64,000 nt of DNA from Cupriavidus sp. YR651 (GCF_900101625.1 NZ_FMYZ01000013.1:1-64000), one strand, 5' to 3'. Shown: positions 1 to 8,313, numbered from the stretch's first letter. Notes: generated by a model not told the origin, from the letters alone. Made by a program: numbers and translations.

Positions 1-162
1 TTTACTGTGCGAGCACTGATAACTTTTGAAGCATTCCGAAGACCGAAGCCTTCGGCGCGTTCGCCATCAAGCGCCCACACTTATCGGTTGTTTGGTTGTT
101 AAAGAACTTGCGCATCCGGCTTTGCCGTCTGCGTCGCTGCGTCGTTTGCGTCAGCAGCAGAG
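1..162 (-). other. Leader region of an rRNA operon (16S gene lies beyond the window start)
   Basis: Read on the minus strand this stretch resembles the pre-16S leader of Ralstonia/Cupriavidus rRNA operons: a boxA-like element, then the string around 'CCGATAAGTGTGGGCG', a small GCCGAAGGCTTCGG hairpin, and a 'TTATCAGTGCTCGCACAGTA' stretch that in these genera precedes the 16S gene. The resemblance is from memory of such leaders, not from alignment. The mature 16S sequence is not in the window, so the identity is inferred. No protein gene is supported here. Confidence 0.6.
96..107 (-). promoter_or_regulatory. boxA-like antitermination element of the rRNA leader
   Basis: The minus strand reads GTTCTTTAACAA, close to the bacterial rRNA boxA consensus TGCTCTTTAACA. 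It lies between the promoter at 170-198 and the window edge, as expected for an rrn leader bound by the Nus antitermination factors. Confidence 0.6.
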
Positions 163-169
163 AAACGAG

Positions 170-198
170 ATTATGAAGAACAACCTGCGTTTCGTCAA
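170..198 (-). promoter_or_regulatory. Sigma-70 promoter, probable rrn P1-type
   Basis: On the minus strand a -35 box TTGACG (193-198) is separated by exactly 17 bases from a -10 box CATAAT (170-175). An A-tract (about 212-218, read as AAAAAAA on the minus strand) sits just upstream, like an UP element. It points toward the rRNA leader. This is among the best promoter matches in the window. Confidence 0.65.
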
Positions 199-322
199 CA
201 GGGCAGCGAAGTTTTTTTCGCTTCGGTCAGCGCCGCATTCCTTCGCGACCCCAACCCCCCATCCACCCCGCAACCCTTGCCAGTGCTGCCTTGCAGCGGC
301 GGTTTGTGTTGCGAGGGGACGA

Positions 323-351
323 ATAGTAGGCGTGTTTCTGAGGCTTTGCAA
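323..351 (-). promoter_or_regulatory. Possible second upstream promoter for the rRNA operon
   Basis: Minus strand: TTGCAA (346-351), 17-base spacer, TACTAT (323-328). Both boxes match the sigma-70 consensus at four of six positions. It would fit a tandem rrn promoter arrangement, but the match is moderate. Confidence 0.3.
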
Positions 352-449
352 CAAGCTTGTCATGCAAGCATGTCGAGGCCCTGTGAATAACCTCGTCAAC
401 TTGTTGATCGGAAAGGGAAAGTGATCTCAAAATAAATCGCTGCCATTTT

Positions 450-478
450 GAATACCCCTCCGCTCTCCTCGGGTATTC
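450..478 (-). terminator. Hairpin downstream of the enoyl-CoA hydratase gene
   Basis: A perfect 8-bp stem, GAATACCC (450-457) with GGGTATTC (471-478), encloses a 13-base loop. It starts 13 bases beyond the stop of the minus-strand gene. A T-tract is lacking (ATTCAAAATGG follows), so it may be a weak terminator or an mRNA 3' stabiliser that insulates the rRNA promoter. Confidence 0.4.
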
Positions 479-491
479 CCTAATCAAGTTT

Positions 492-1268
492 TCAGCGGTG
501 CTGGAATTTGGGTGCCCGTTTCTCCACAAATGCGGCCATCCCTTCCTTCTGATCCTCTGTAGCGAAGGTCGCATGGAATAGACGGCGCTCGAAACGGACC
601 CCCTCATTCAGAGTCGTCTCATAGGCAGCATTGACCGATTCCTTGATCATCATGACCACGGGTAATGAATAGCTGGCAATGGCATCGGCCGCGGAGAACG
701 CCTCATCGAGCAATTTCTCGGCCGGTACGACGCGAGAGACCAGTCCGGCGCGCTCCGCTTCGTCGGCATCCATCATGCGAGCGGTCAGGCACAAGTCCAT
801 GGCTTTGGCCTTGGACACTGCACGGGGCAGCCGCTGGGTGCCACCGGCGCCAGGCATGGTGCCGAGCTTGACCTCGGGTTGGCCAAACTTGGCGCTGTCT
901 GCAGCAATGACGATATCGCACATCATGGCCAGTTCGGAGCCGCCGCCGAGGGCATAACCAGCCACAGCCGCAATGACCGGCTTGCGAATGCGGCGGATGG
1001 TTTCCCAGTTGCGGGTGATGTAGTCGCCCTTGTAGACATCCATAAAGGAGTAACCGGCCATCATGCCGATATCCGCACCCGCCGCGAACGCGCGCTCGCT
1101 GCCAGTGATGACAATGCATCCAATATCTTCGTCCTGGTCGAAGGCCGTGAGTGCCGCGCCCAGTTCGTCCATCAGGGCATCATTGAGCGCGTTCAGGGCT
1201 TTCGGGCGATTCAACGTCACCAGGCCCACGCGGCCGCGCGTCTCCACCAGGATGTTCTCGTACGACAT
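492..1268 (-). CDS. Enoyl-CoA hydratase (crotonase family)
   Basis: 258 residues, the usual crotonase length. It should hydrate trans-2-enoyl-CoA to 3-hydroxyacyl-CoA in the cytoplasm. Visible motifs are the N-terminal [13 protein letters not shown], the oxyanion-hole AAGAD segment, and the two catalytic glutamates in [11 protein letters not shown] and [20 protein letters not shown]. The C-terminus has the typical FVEKRAPKF ending. Transcribed away from paaG-paaI-paaK, with which it shares an upstream region holding a TetR-type operator, so it may supply the hydratase step of phenylacetate catabolism (PaaF role) or general fatty-acid oxidation. The family call is firm; the PaaF assignment is inference. 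Confidence 0.9.
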   Translation of the reverse strand: MSYENILVETRGRVGLVTLNRPKALNALNDALMDELGAALTAFDQDEDIGCIVITGSERAFAAGADIGMMAGYSFMDVYKGDYITRNWETIRRIRKPVIAAVAGYALGGGSELAMMCDIVIAADSAKFGQPEVKLGTMPGAGGTQRLPRAVSKAKAMDLCLTARMMDADEAERAGLVSRVVPAEKLLDEAFSAADAIASYSLPVVMMIKESVNAAYETTLNEGVRFERRLFHATFATEDQKEGMAAFVEKRAPKFQHR

Positions 1269-1392
1269 GTCTGCTCCTTACGATAAAAGGGGTCTGCATT
1301 GTTGCCAGCGGCACGATACTCGCGCGGGGCCACCGCCACGGTCAAGACAGCGGCAGCCTCTTGCGCCCGGCTGACAGTACCACTACTATTTT

Positions 1393-1408
1393 CCGACCGA
1401 CTGGTCGG
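1393..1408. promoter_or_regulatory. Inverted repeat, candidate TetR-family (PaaR-like) operator
   Basis: CCGACC-GACT-GGTCGG is a perfect 6-bp inverted repeat with a 4-base spacer, located between the divergent hydratase and paaG genes and followed by the AT-rich TTAATTTAAA. TetR-type regulators, including PaaR of beta-proteobacteria, bind palindromes of this sort. The regulator gene itself is not in the window. Confidence 0.45.
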
Positions 1409-1528
1409 TTAATTTAAACTCCAACGTAGCTTGAATGCGAATCCGGTTGACTACAATGCCCCGGGCGTTCGCGGTGACGTCAAGCCCACCCACCAGAGCC
1501 GGACAACAATATGGCGCAGGAGACAACC

Positions 1529-2353
1529 ATGCCCCCAACCAACGCACGACCCGCTACGCGGGCGAGCCTCGATTCCGGTCCTATCCTGCTGCGCTGGCAG
1601 GGCGATGTCGCCGTCGTCACGCTTAACCGCCCCGACAAGCTCAACAGTTTCACCCGTGAAATGCACCTGGCGCTGGCCAAGGCGCTGGACCATGTGGAAG
1701 CCGGCGGCGCCCGTGCGCTGCTGCTGACAGGCGCGGGTCGCGGCTTCTGCGCCGGGCAGGATCTGGCCGACCTCGATTTCACACCTGGCCATGCCACCGA
1801 TCTGGGCGAGCTTATCGACACTTACTTCAACCCGCTGGTACGCCGCCTGCAGGCGATGCCGTTGCCCGTGATTGCCGCCGTCAACGGTACGGCCGCCGGC
1901 GCTGGCGCCAATCTGGCTCTCGCTTGCGACATGGTGCTCGCCGCGCGCTCGGCCAGCTTCATCCAGGCGTTTGTGAAAATTGGTCTCGTACCGGACTCGG
2001 GGGGGACCTGGCTGCTACCCAAGCGGCTGGGCATGGCGCGGGCGCTCGGTCTGGCAATGACCGGCGACAAGCTCTCGGCCGACGAGGCCGAGAAGTGGGG
2101 CCTGATATGGGAGGCGATGGACGACCCGCTTCTGGCGGAGCAAGCGATGGCACTGGCCACTCACCTTGCCGCCCAGCCGACGCGAGCATTGGCAGCCATC
2201 AAGCAGGCGATGCACGCCAGTGCAACCCAGACATTTGACGCACAACTGGACCTCGAACGCGATCTGCAGAAGGCTCTCGGGCAGTCGCATGACTATATGG
2301 AGGGCGTGAATGCCTTCCTGGAAAAGCGCGCGCCCCGCTTCACCGGTCAATAG
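1529..2353 (+). CDS. paaG: Ring 1,2-epoxyphenylacetyl-CoA isomerase, PaaG (crotonase family)
   Basis: 274 residues from this start. PaaG isomerises the ring epoxide of phenylacetyl-CoA to an oxepin. The protein shows VVTLNRPDKLNSFT, GAGRGFCAGQDLADL with the PaaG-type aspartate, GTAAGAGANLALACDMVLAA, and GLVPDSGGTWLLPKRLG, which distinguish it from glutamate-type hydratases. An in-frame ATG at 1511 exists, but AGGAGA at 1518-1523 fits the ATG at 1529 as ribosome binding site. It is first in a tight cluster with paaI and paaK, which supports the phenylacetate role. Confidence 0.9.
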   Translation: MPPTNARPATRASLDSGPILLRWQGDVAVVTLNRPDKLNSFTREMHLALAKALDHVEAGGARALLLTGAGRGFCAGQDLADLDFTPGHATDLGELIDTYFNPLVRRLQAMPLPVIAAVNGTAAGAGANLALACDMVLAARSASFIQAFVKIGLVPDSGGTWLLPKRLGMARALGLAMTGDKLSADEAEKWGLIWEAMDDPLLAEQAMALATHLAAQPTRALAAIKQAMHASATQTFDAQLDLERDLQKALGQSHDYMEGVNAFLEKRAPRFTGQ

Positions 2354-2400
2354 CCGCATCGGGAGCCGGACATCCCGGCTCCGCACCCCAGGAGACCCGC

Positions 2401-2844
2401 TTGACCCAAGATCCCCAGGCGCTTGCCGAGGCGGCCGCCGCCGCCATGTATGACACCGATGCGTGCAGCCGCTGGCTGGGCATCGTCGTGGAAGCCGTGC
2501 GGCCCGGCTATGCACGACTGTCGATGCCCGTCCGCCCGGAATTCCTGAACGGCCACGGTATCTGCCACGGCGGGCTGATGTTCACGCTGGCGGACTCCAG
2601 CTTTGCCTTTGCCTGCAACAGCCACAACATCAACACCGTGGCCGCCGGATGTTCGATCGAGTTCCTGCGCCCCGTCCATGGCGGCGATGTCCTGACCGCC
2701 GAGGCGACGGAACAGATCCTGTCCGGGCGCCATGGCATCTACGACATCCGCGTGACCAATCGGGCCGGAGAGCCTGTGGCGATGTTCCGCGGCAAGTCGG
2801 CGCAGATCAAGGGGCACGTCGTGCCACCGGCCAGTCACGCCTGA
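2401..2844 (+). CDS. paaI: Hydroxyphenylacetyl-CoA thioesterase PaaI (hotdog fold)
   Basis: 147 residues. PaaI hydrolyses ring-hydroxylated phenylacetyl-CoA that would otherwise trap CoA during phenylacetate degradation. The hotdog signature NGHGICHGGLMFTLADSSFA and the aspartate of that helix are present. The start is TTG, chosen because AGGAG sits 6-7 bases upstream and no ATG is nearby. It follows paaG by 47 bases and precedes paaK. Confidence 0.9.
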   Translation: MTQDPQALAEAAAAAMYDTDACSRWLGIVVEAVRPGYARLSMPVRPEFLNGHGICHGGLMFTLADSSFAFACNSHNINTVAAGCSIEFLRPVHGGDVLTAEATEQILSGRHGIYDIRVTNRAGEPVAMFRGKSAQIKGHVVPPASHA

Positions 2845-2904
2845 CGCCTGACGCCAGCACCCAGCGCCAACGTAGCGCATCCCTTCCGAGAACGTGGAGA
2901 CAAC

Positions 2905-4209
2905 ATGAGTACGCGCCTCACCGATCTGCCCCTGGAGCCGATCGAGACTGCCAGTCGGCAGGAGCTCCTGGCCCTGCAACTGGACCGACTGAAATGGTCG
3001 CTTCGCCACGCCTACGAGCATTCGCCGGTCTATCGGCGCAAGTTTGACGAAGCTGGCGTCCATCCCGACCAGCTGCAGTCACTGGCCGATCTGGCGCGCT
3101 TTCCGTTCACGACCAAAAAGGACCTTCGCGACAACTATCCGTTCGGCATGTTCGCGGTGCCGCAGGACCGGATCGCACGCATCCATGCGTCGTCGGGCAC
3201 CACCGGCAAACCCACCGTGGTCGGATACACGCTGCGTGACATTGAAACCTGGGCGACCGTCATGGCCCGGTCGATCCGCGCATCGGGCGCCCGGCGCGGC
3301 GACAAAGTCCACGTGAGCTATGGCTATGGCCTGTTCACGGGTGGCCTGGGCGCGCACTACGGGGTGGAGAAGGCCGGTCTGACCGCGATTCCGTTTGGCG
3401 GCGGCCAGACCGAGCGTCAGGTGCAGCTGATCCAGGACTTCAAGCCGGAGATCATCATGATCACGCCCAGCTACATGCTGGCGATCGCCGATGAATTCGA
3501 GCGTCAGGGGATCGACCCCGCGTCGACCTCGCTGAAGATCGGCATTTTCGGCGCCGAGCCGTGGACGCCCGAAATGCGACTCGCGATCGAGAAACGCATG
3601 GGAATTTCGGCTGTGGATATCTACGGCCTGTCCGAGGTGATGGGCCCCGGCGTGGCCAACGAATGCGCCGAAACCAAGGACGGCCCGACGATTTGGGAGG
3701 ACCACTTCTATCCCGAGATCATCGATCCGGATACCGGCGAGGTGCTGCCCGACGGCGAATTCGGGGAGTTGGTCTTCACGTCTCTGACCAAGGAAGCCAT
3801 GCCCGTGGTCCGCTATCGGACGCGCGATCTGACGCGGCTGCTGCCCGGCACGGCGCGCGCCGCATTCCGTCGCATGGAGAAGATCACGGGCCGGACTGAC
3901 GACATGATGATCGTGCGCGGCGTGAACGTCTTCCCGTCACAGATCGAGGAACTGATCCTCAAGCATGCCGAACTGGCGCCACACTATCAGTGCGTGCTCG
4001 AGAAGGAAGGTCCGCTCGATACCTTGACTGTGCGGGTCGAGTGCGCGCACGGCGCTGACCCGTCGATCGCCGGAAAGGCCCAAGCCGGGCTGGCACACGA
4101 CATCAAGGCGTATATCGGCGTCACGGCCGGCATCGAGATCCTGCCGGAAGGCGGTGTGGAGCGTTCGGTGGGCAAGGCCCGGCGGATCGTCGATCACCGG
4201 CCGCGCTAG
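2905..4209 (+). CDS. paaK: Phenylacetate-CoA ligase PaaK
   Basis: 434 residues, normal for PaaK. It activates phenylacetate with ATP and CoA, the entry step of the pathway. The ATP-binding motif SSGTTGKPTVVGYT (about residues 93-106), the core DIYGLSEVMGPGVA and the C-terminal hinge KITGRTDDMMIVRGVNVFP are all seen. GGAG precedes the ATG. It ends the paaG-I-K cluster and is convergent with mltA. The ring-epoxidase genes paaABCDE are not in the window and must be elsewhere. Confidence 0.95.
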   Translation: MSTRLTDLPLEPIETASRQELLALQLDRLKWSLRHAYEHSPVYRRKFDEAGVHPDQLQSLADLARFPFTTKKDLRDNYPFGMFAVPQDRIARIHASSGTTGKPTVVGYTLRDIETWATVMARSIRASGARRGDKVHVSYGYGLFTGGLGAHYGVEKAGLTAIPFGGGQTERQVQLIQDFKPEIIMITPSYMLAIADEFERQGIDPASTSLKIGIFGAEPWTPEMRLAIEKRMGISAVDIYGLSEVMGPGVANECAETKDGPTIWEDHFYPEIIDPDTGEVLPDGEFGELVFTSLTKEAMPVVRYRTRDLTRLLPGTARAAFRRMEKITGRTDDMMIVRGVNVFPSQIEELILKHAELAPHYQCVLEKEGPLDTLTVRVECAHGADPSIAGKAQAGLAHDIKAYIGVTAGIEILPEGGVERSVGKARRIVDHRPR

Positions 4210-4258
4210 CCAGGAATGGTGTGAGGGAGGGGACGGAAACCCCTTCCCGACGTGCCGC

Positions 4259-5455
4259 CTAGCTGCGCGGCATCAACACCCACATCCGGCCACCCTGTTT
4301 CATGCGGCCGGCTGTTTCGCCGGCGGCATCGCCGGCGCCCCAGAAGAAGTCCGCCCGCACGCCGCCCTTGATCGCCGATCCCGTGTCCTGCGCAAACATG
4401 AGCCGCTGGATCGGTTCCGTCGACAGTGGGCGCGTGGTGGAGAGGAACACCGGCACTCCCAGCGGAATCGTCGCCGGATCCACGGCGATGGAACGCTCCG
4501 CCGTGAGCGGCACACCCAGCGCGCCGACCGGACCTTCATTGGTCGGCGGTAGTTCACGGAAGAAAACGAAGCGCGGATTCACGTTGAGCATCTCATCCAC
4601 GCGGGCCGGGTTGGCGCGCGCCCAGGCCTTGATGCCCTGCATCGTGGCCTGAACAGGTGTGATCTCGCCGCGATCGAGCAGCCATTTGCCGAACGAGCGG
4701 AATGGCTGGTCATTGGTGCCGCCATATCCGACGCGCATCACGGTGCCATCCGCCAGCCGAATGCGTCCTGAGCCCTGGATCTGCAGGAAAGCGGCCTCCA
4801 CCGCGTCATCGACCCACACCACTTCGTTGCCGCGCATGGCCGGGTTCTGCAGCAATTCGGCGCGCGGCGGCAACGCCCCCTTGCCCAACTGGGGCGGGCG
4901 ACGATACAGGGGAACCTGGTACGGACCCTGGCGCGTGCGCGATCCATGCAGAATCGGCTCGTAGTAGCCAGTGATCAGGCCACTATCGGTGCCATCGCCG
5001 TTGACCACGCGATACGGCTGGAAATTCGATTCAAAGTATTCCCGCATGGCGCCAAGGTCGCCGGCATCGACGAGCAGGCCGATCGTGCACACGCGATTCC
5101 ACTCGGCACGCTTCTTCAGCGCCTGGCAGCTGGCCTGAAGCGCCGGCCAGGCGGCACGGACGTCGTCCTGACTCCAGCCGCCGATGTCAGCCCAGTTCGC
5201 CGGCTGCAGGCGGCCTGCGGCGCTGGAGCCCGGCGGCGCCGTGGTGCCGCCGGTCGTCCCGCCCGGCCCCTCGACGCGTGGTGGCGGGCCGCTCATGCAG
5301 CCGGCCAGCAGCACCGCGGCGCCGGCAAGTGCCAGCCAGCCACGCCACGGAGCGCCGGCAGTCGGGAAGGAGGCGCGTGCAACCGCGCCGGAGGAAGCCT
5401 GATATGCCATCTTGTTCGTTCTTCGCATGGCGTGCCGGTTTACGACTGCACGCAT
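4259..5455 (-). CDS. mltA: Membrane-bound lytic murein transglycosylase A
   Basis: 398 residues if the first ATG is used; in-frame ATGs at 5428 and 5410 are alternatives, and none has a strong ribosome binding site. MltA cleaves peptidoglycan glycan strands from the outer membrane. A lipoprotein signal with lipobox LLAGC lies near residue 53. The MltA domain has GLITGYYEP and the 3D-type C-terminal segment FAQDTGSAIKGGVRADFFWG with its catalytic aspartate. The mature N-terminus has a short Gly/Pro/Thr-rich linker. Convergent with paaK. Confidence 0.92.
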   Translation of the reverse strand: MRAVVNRHAMRRTNKMAYQASSGAVARASFPTAGAPWRGWLALAGAAVLLAGCMSGPPPRVEGPGGTTGGTTAPPGSSAAGRLQPANWADIGGWSQDDVRAAWPALQASCQALKKRAEWNRVCTIGLLVDAGDLGAMREYFESNFQPYRVVNGDGTDSGLITGYYEPILHGSRTRQGPYQVPLYRRPPQLGKGALPPRAELLQNPAMRGNEVVWVDDAVEAAFLQIQGSGRIRLADGTVMRVGYGGTNDQPFRSFGKWLLDRGEITPVQATMQGIKAWARANPARVDEMLNVNPRFVFFRELPPTNEGPVGALGVPLTAERSIAVDPATIPLGVPVFLSTTRPLSTEPIQRLMFAQDTGSAIKGGVRADFFWGAGDAAGETAGRMKQGGRMWVLMPRS

Positions 5456-5551
5456 GTCCTACAATCTCAACCCTGTCCGGTGCGTGCGCAACGCGCCGCG
5501 CCCCTCGCAATCGGCCGGCACAACCGGCGTCCCTCACCTATCGAGACGGAG

Positions 5552-5749
5552 ATGAGCCAGTTCTTCGAAGACCATCCCGCGTTGCTGCTCGCGGCAGAAG
5601 CCGGGGTGGCGCTGTTCCTGCTGATCTTCATCGTGGTCTGGACGATGAGCACCGCCCGGAAGCATCCGCGGCCGACCCGCGCGCCGAAGGACCATGCCTC
5701 CCGAGCCACCGACGCGTCGAAAGACGCAGACACCCCGTCCAACGGCTAG
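5552..5749 (+). CDS. Small single-pass membrane protein of unknown function
   Basis: 65 residues. One clear transmembrane segment (about residues 12-31, ALLLAAEAGVALFLLIFIVV) is followed by a basic, Lys/Arg/Asp-rich hydrophilic tail. The ATG has GACGGAG upstream. It diverges from mltA and converges with apaG. I do not recognise a family; a role is not evident from the sequence. Confidence 0.6.
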   Translation: MSQFFEDHPALLLAAEAGVALFLLIFIVVWTMSTARKHPRPTRAPKDHASRATDASKDADTPSNG

Positions 5750-5772
5750 GTTCCCGGAGCGCCCTGCATCGC

Positions 5773-6147
5773 TCAATGCAGCATGCGCGGTAGCACCAGT
5801 GCGAATTCGGGGATCGGCACCTCGAAGCGATGGCCATCTTCGGCCACGCAGAAGTACTCGCCCTTCATCGACCCCACCGGGGTGGAGATGGTCGCCCAGC
5901 TCGTGTATTCGAAGTGCTCGCCCGGCTTGAGCAGTGGCTGGTGGCCCACCACGCCGAGTCCGGCCACTTCCTGCGCACTGTTGTCGCTGTCCGTGATGAT
6001 CCAATGCCGCGAGATCAGCTGTGCGGCCACTTCGCCGGTGTTATGGATGGTCATGGTGTAGGCAAACGCATAGCGCCCGCGCTCGGGGTCCGACTGGTCC
6101 GGCAGGTACTGGGTGCGTACAGCCACGGAAAAAGCGTACTCGCTCAT
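5773..6147 (-). CDS. apaG: ApaG protein (Co2+/Mg2+ efflux-associated family)
   Basis: 124 residues, typical ApaG length. The family is a small immunoglobulin-like beta sandwich linked genetically to divalent-cation efflux and Ap4A levels; its biochemical job is unresolved. Conserved segments are NTGEVAAQLISRHWIITD, VVGHQPLLKPGEHFEYTS and GSMKGEYFCV. The ATG at 6147 gives the canonical N-terminus; the frame is open further upstream but without family sequence. It diverges from rpe. Confidence 0.93.
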   Translation of the reverse strand: MSEYAFSVAVRTQYLPDQSDPERGRYAFAYTMTIHNTGEVAAQLISRHWIITDSDNSAQEVAGLGVVGHQPLLKPGEHFEYTSWATISTPVGSMKGEYFCVAEDGHRFEVPIPEFALVLPRMLH

Positions 6148-6415
6148 GGGTCGACGGGTCAGGAAGAACAGCAAACCGGCCAGCGGCGGGGTGCCGCGGC
6201 CGAGGTGTCCGCATTGTGCGGCAAGCCCTTGACAGCGGCAAGCGGCGTTCTCCGGAGGAAGGCGGGCGCCTCTCGGCCCGTCCGGCGTAAAATACGCGCC
6301 ATTCCATACAGCAGGCACCCCGGCCACCCCTGTCCGGGGCAGCCCGACGCCAGCCCCGGCGCCAATCCGGGGTCGGCCCGCAGGCCCTGCCGCTGCCACG
6401 CCAAGACCCACGACC

Positions 6416-7117
6416 ATGAGCACGCCGACCTACCGCATCGCCCCGTCCATCCTGTCCGCCGACTTTGCCCGCCTGGGCGAGGAGGTCCGCCGCGTGACCG
6501 AAGCCGGCGCCGACTGGATCCACTTCGATGTGATGGATAACCACTACGTGCCCAACCTGACGGTGGGCCCGCTGGTCTGCGAGGCCATCCGCCCGCACGT
6601 GACGGCGCCCATCGACGTGCACCTGATGGTCCGCCCGGTGGACCGCATCATTCCGGACTTCGCCAAGGCCGGCGCCAATATCATCACCTTCCACCCCGAG
6701 GCCAGCGACCATATTGATCGCTCGCTCGCGCTGATCCGCGACAACGGCTGCCAGGCCGGCCTGGTGTTCAACCCGGCCACGCCGCTGCACCACATGGACC
6801 ACGTGATGGATCGCCTGGACGTGGTGCTGCTGATGTCCGTCAACCCGGGCTTCGGCGGCCAGTCGTTCATCCCCGAGACGCTCAACAAGTTGCGCGCCGT
6901 GCGCAAGCGCATCGATGAGTACACGGCCCGCACCGGCCGCCAGATCCTGCTGGAGGTCGACGGTGGCGTGAAGGTGGACAACATCGCTGAAATCGCCGCC
7001 GCCGGCGCCGATACCTTCGTGGCCGGCTCCGCCGTGTTCGGCAAACCCGACGCCGATGGCGGATACCACGGCATTCTCGGCGCCCTGCGCGGGGAACTGG
7101 CCAAGGTCGGCAAGTAA
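6416..7117 (+). CDS. rpe: Ribulose-phosphate 3-epimerase
   Basis: 233 residues. It interconverts ribulose-5-phosphate and xylulose-5-phosphate in the pentose phosphate pathway. TIM-barrel landmarks: [17 protein letters not shown] at the N-terminus, [26 protein letters not shown], the phosphate loop [26 protein letters not shown] with the catalytic Asp, and FVAGSAVFG. It precedes gph by 17 bases and the trp genes beyond, an order shared with many proteobacteria. A TAAAAT -10-like box lies at 6288-6293. Confidence 0.97.
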   Translation: MSTPTYRIAPSILSADFARLGEEVRRVTEAGADWIHFDVMDNHYVPNLTVGPLVCEAIRPHVTAPIDVHLMVRPVDRIIPDFAKAGANIITFHPEASDHIDRSLALIRDNGCQAGLVFNPATPLHHMDHVMDRLDVVLLMSVNPGFGGQSFIPETLNKLRAVRKRIDEYTARTGRQILLEVDGGVKVDNIAEIAAAGADTFVAGSAVFGKPDADGGYHGILGALRGELAKVGK

Positions 7118-7134
7118 CCGGGCGGGTCAATACG

Positions 7135-7875
7135 ATGAGTCTCGAAATCCTGCGCCGCACGGACTGGAGCGGCATCCAGGCGGTGATCGTCGACCTTGAC
7201 GGCACCATGGTCGATACCGCCGGCGATTTCCACGCCGCCGTCAACGCCATGCTGCTGGCGCTGGTCCACCGGCATCCGAACCTGGGTCCGGTGGAGCCGA
7301 TGACCGCGCAGGAGATCGTCAGCTTTGTCGGCAAGGGTTCGGAGAACCTGATCCGCCGCGTGCTGGACGCGCGGTTCTCGCCACTGCACGCCAACGGCCT
7401 GTTCGCCGATGCCTACGCGCTCTATGACCGCGAGTACGTGCGCATCAACGGCCAGTTCTCCACGGTCTATCCCAATGTGCGAGAAGGACTGGCGGCGCTG
7501 CGCTCGGCTGGCCTGCGCATGGCCTGCGTGACGAACAAGCCGTGGAATTTCACGGAACCGCTACTGGCCAAGACAGGGCTGGCGCAGTACTTCGAGCTGG
7601 TCTACGGCGGCGACGCCTTCCCCCTGCGCAAACCCGACCCCTTCCCGCTGCTCAAGGTGGCGGACGCCTTCCACCTGGACCCGGGCGCCGTGCTGGCCAT
7701 CGGCGACTCGGAAAACGATGCCCAGGCGGCACGCGCGGCGGGCATGGGAGTGCTGCTTGTGCCCTATGGCTACAACCATGGCAACCCTGTACAAGGCGTC
7801 GACGCCGATGGTATAGTCGCCGACATTGCCCGTGCCGCGGCGCTTCTTGCCGCACACCGGTCAAATCAACGCTGA
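7135..7875 (+). CDS. gph: Phosphoglycolate phosphatase (HAD superfamily)
   Basis: 246 residues. It removes phosphate from 2-phosphoglycolate, a repair and salvage reaction. HAD motif I is IVDLDGTMVDTAGDF, motif II VTNKPW, the conserved lysine is in RKPDPFP, and motif III is IGDSENDAQAARAAGM. It is co-directional with rpe (17-base gap) and trpE. The trp leader ORF begins 10 bases after its stop, and a candidate trp promoter lies inside its 3' end. Confidence 0.95.
   Translation: MSLEILRRTDWSGIQAVIVDLDGTMVDTAGDFHAAVNAMLLALVHRHPNLGPVEPMTAQEIVSFVGKGSENLIRRVLDARFSPLHANGLFADAYALYDREYVRINGQFSTVYPNVREGLAALRSAGLRMACVTNKPWNFTEPLLAKTGLAQYFELVYGGDAFPLRKPDPFPLLKVADAFHLDPGAVLAIGDSENDAQAARAAGMGVLLVPYGYNHGNPVQGVDADGIVADIARAAALLAAHRSNQR
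7788..7817 (+). promoter_or_regulatory. Candidate trp operon promoter inside the 3' end of gph
   Basis: TGTACA (7788-7793; four of six to the -35 consensus), 18-base spacer, TATAGT (7812-7817; five of six to the -10 consensus). Initiation near 7824 would leave about 60 bases before the leader-peptide ATG at 7885. Inferred from position and consensus only. Confidence 0.4.
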
Positions 7876-7884
7876 ACACATTCA

Positions 7885-7971
7885 ATGTTCCTCAACCGCA
7901 AACGCATCTTTTCTGGCAGTGATCGGCAGGCCTGGCCCTGGCGTCGCTGGCGCGCCTCTGAACAGGCGTAA
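7885..7971 (+). CDS. trpL: trp operon leader peptide with three tryptophan codons
   Basis: A 28-codon ORF whose product ends AWPWRRWRASEQA; tryptophan codons are at positions 17, 19 and 22. Trp is the rarest amino acid, so three in six residues directly upstream of trpE is the hallmark of a transcription-attenuation leader. Ribosome stalling at these codons under low tryptophan would set the folding of the downstream leader RNA. No strong ribosome binding site is visible (only CTGAAC upstream), which is a weakness. Too short for standard gene finders. Confidence 0.7.
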   Translation: MFLNRKRIFSGSDRQAWPWRRWRASEQA

Positions 7972-8070
7972 AGTGCGTTCGCGAGTCTCCTGACGGGCTT
8001 GCCGGGGCGTGTCCCGGATTTCCTCAGTCTTTCTGCAGGGTTTCCTCCTCCCCCTTCAAGCTCCGCCGGA

Positions 8071-8128
8071 CCGGTCTGAGTACCGGCTTCCCAAGCAGAT
8101 CCCTCCGCCAGCGCCGTGGCCGGTTTTT
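8071..8128 (+). terminator. trp attenuator with competing hairpins
   Basis: Segment CCGGT (8071-8075) can pair with ACCGG (8082-8086). The same ACCGGC (8082-8087) can instead pair with GCCGGT (8119-8124). That second pairing disrupts a terminator hairpin, CCGCCA (8105-8110) with TGGCCGG (8117-8123, one bulged C), which is followed by TTTTT (8124-8128). These mutually exclusive folds fit 1:2, 2:3 and 3:4 structures. The 100-base distance from the leader peptide is longer than in enteric bacteria; another hairpin, CCGGG/CCCGG (8002-8017), lies between. Confidence 0.5.
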
Positions 8129-8313
8129 CCTGTGCTACGGTTAGCTCAAGAACGCGCCGCACGCCACCCCGGCCGTGTGCGCGCTTGTGCCCAAGTCGTT
8201 TGCACCACGGTCCGCCCCCGGGGCGGGTTGCCGTACTTCTCCAGCCCTCCCCTGCCGACATCGCGGCGCCGCCCCACCTACCGACCGGCGGGCGCTGCAA
8301 GAAGAGGATCGAC

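Noticed and set aside
26-424. Short open frames on both strands before the hydratase gene
   Set aside because: They overlap the rRNA leader, boxA and promoter, and their translations look random.
5773-6423. A longer ApaG form starting at 6423
   Set aside because: The extra 92 residues do not resemble ApaG and overlap the rpe upstream region; ATG 6147 gives the standard length.
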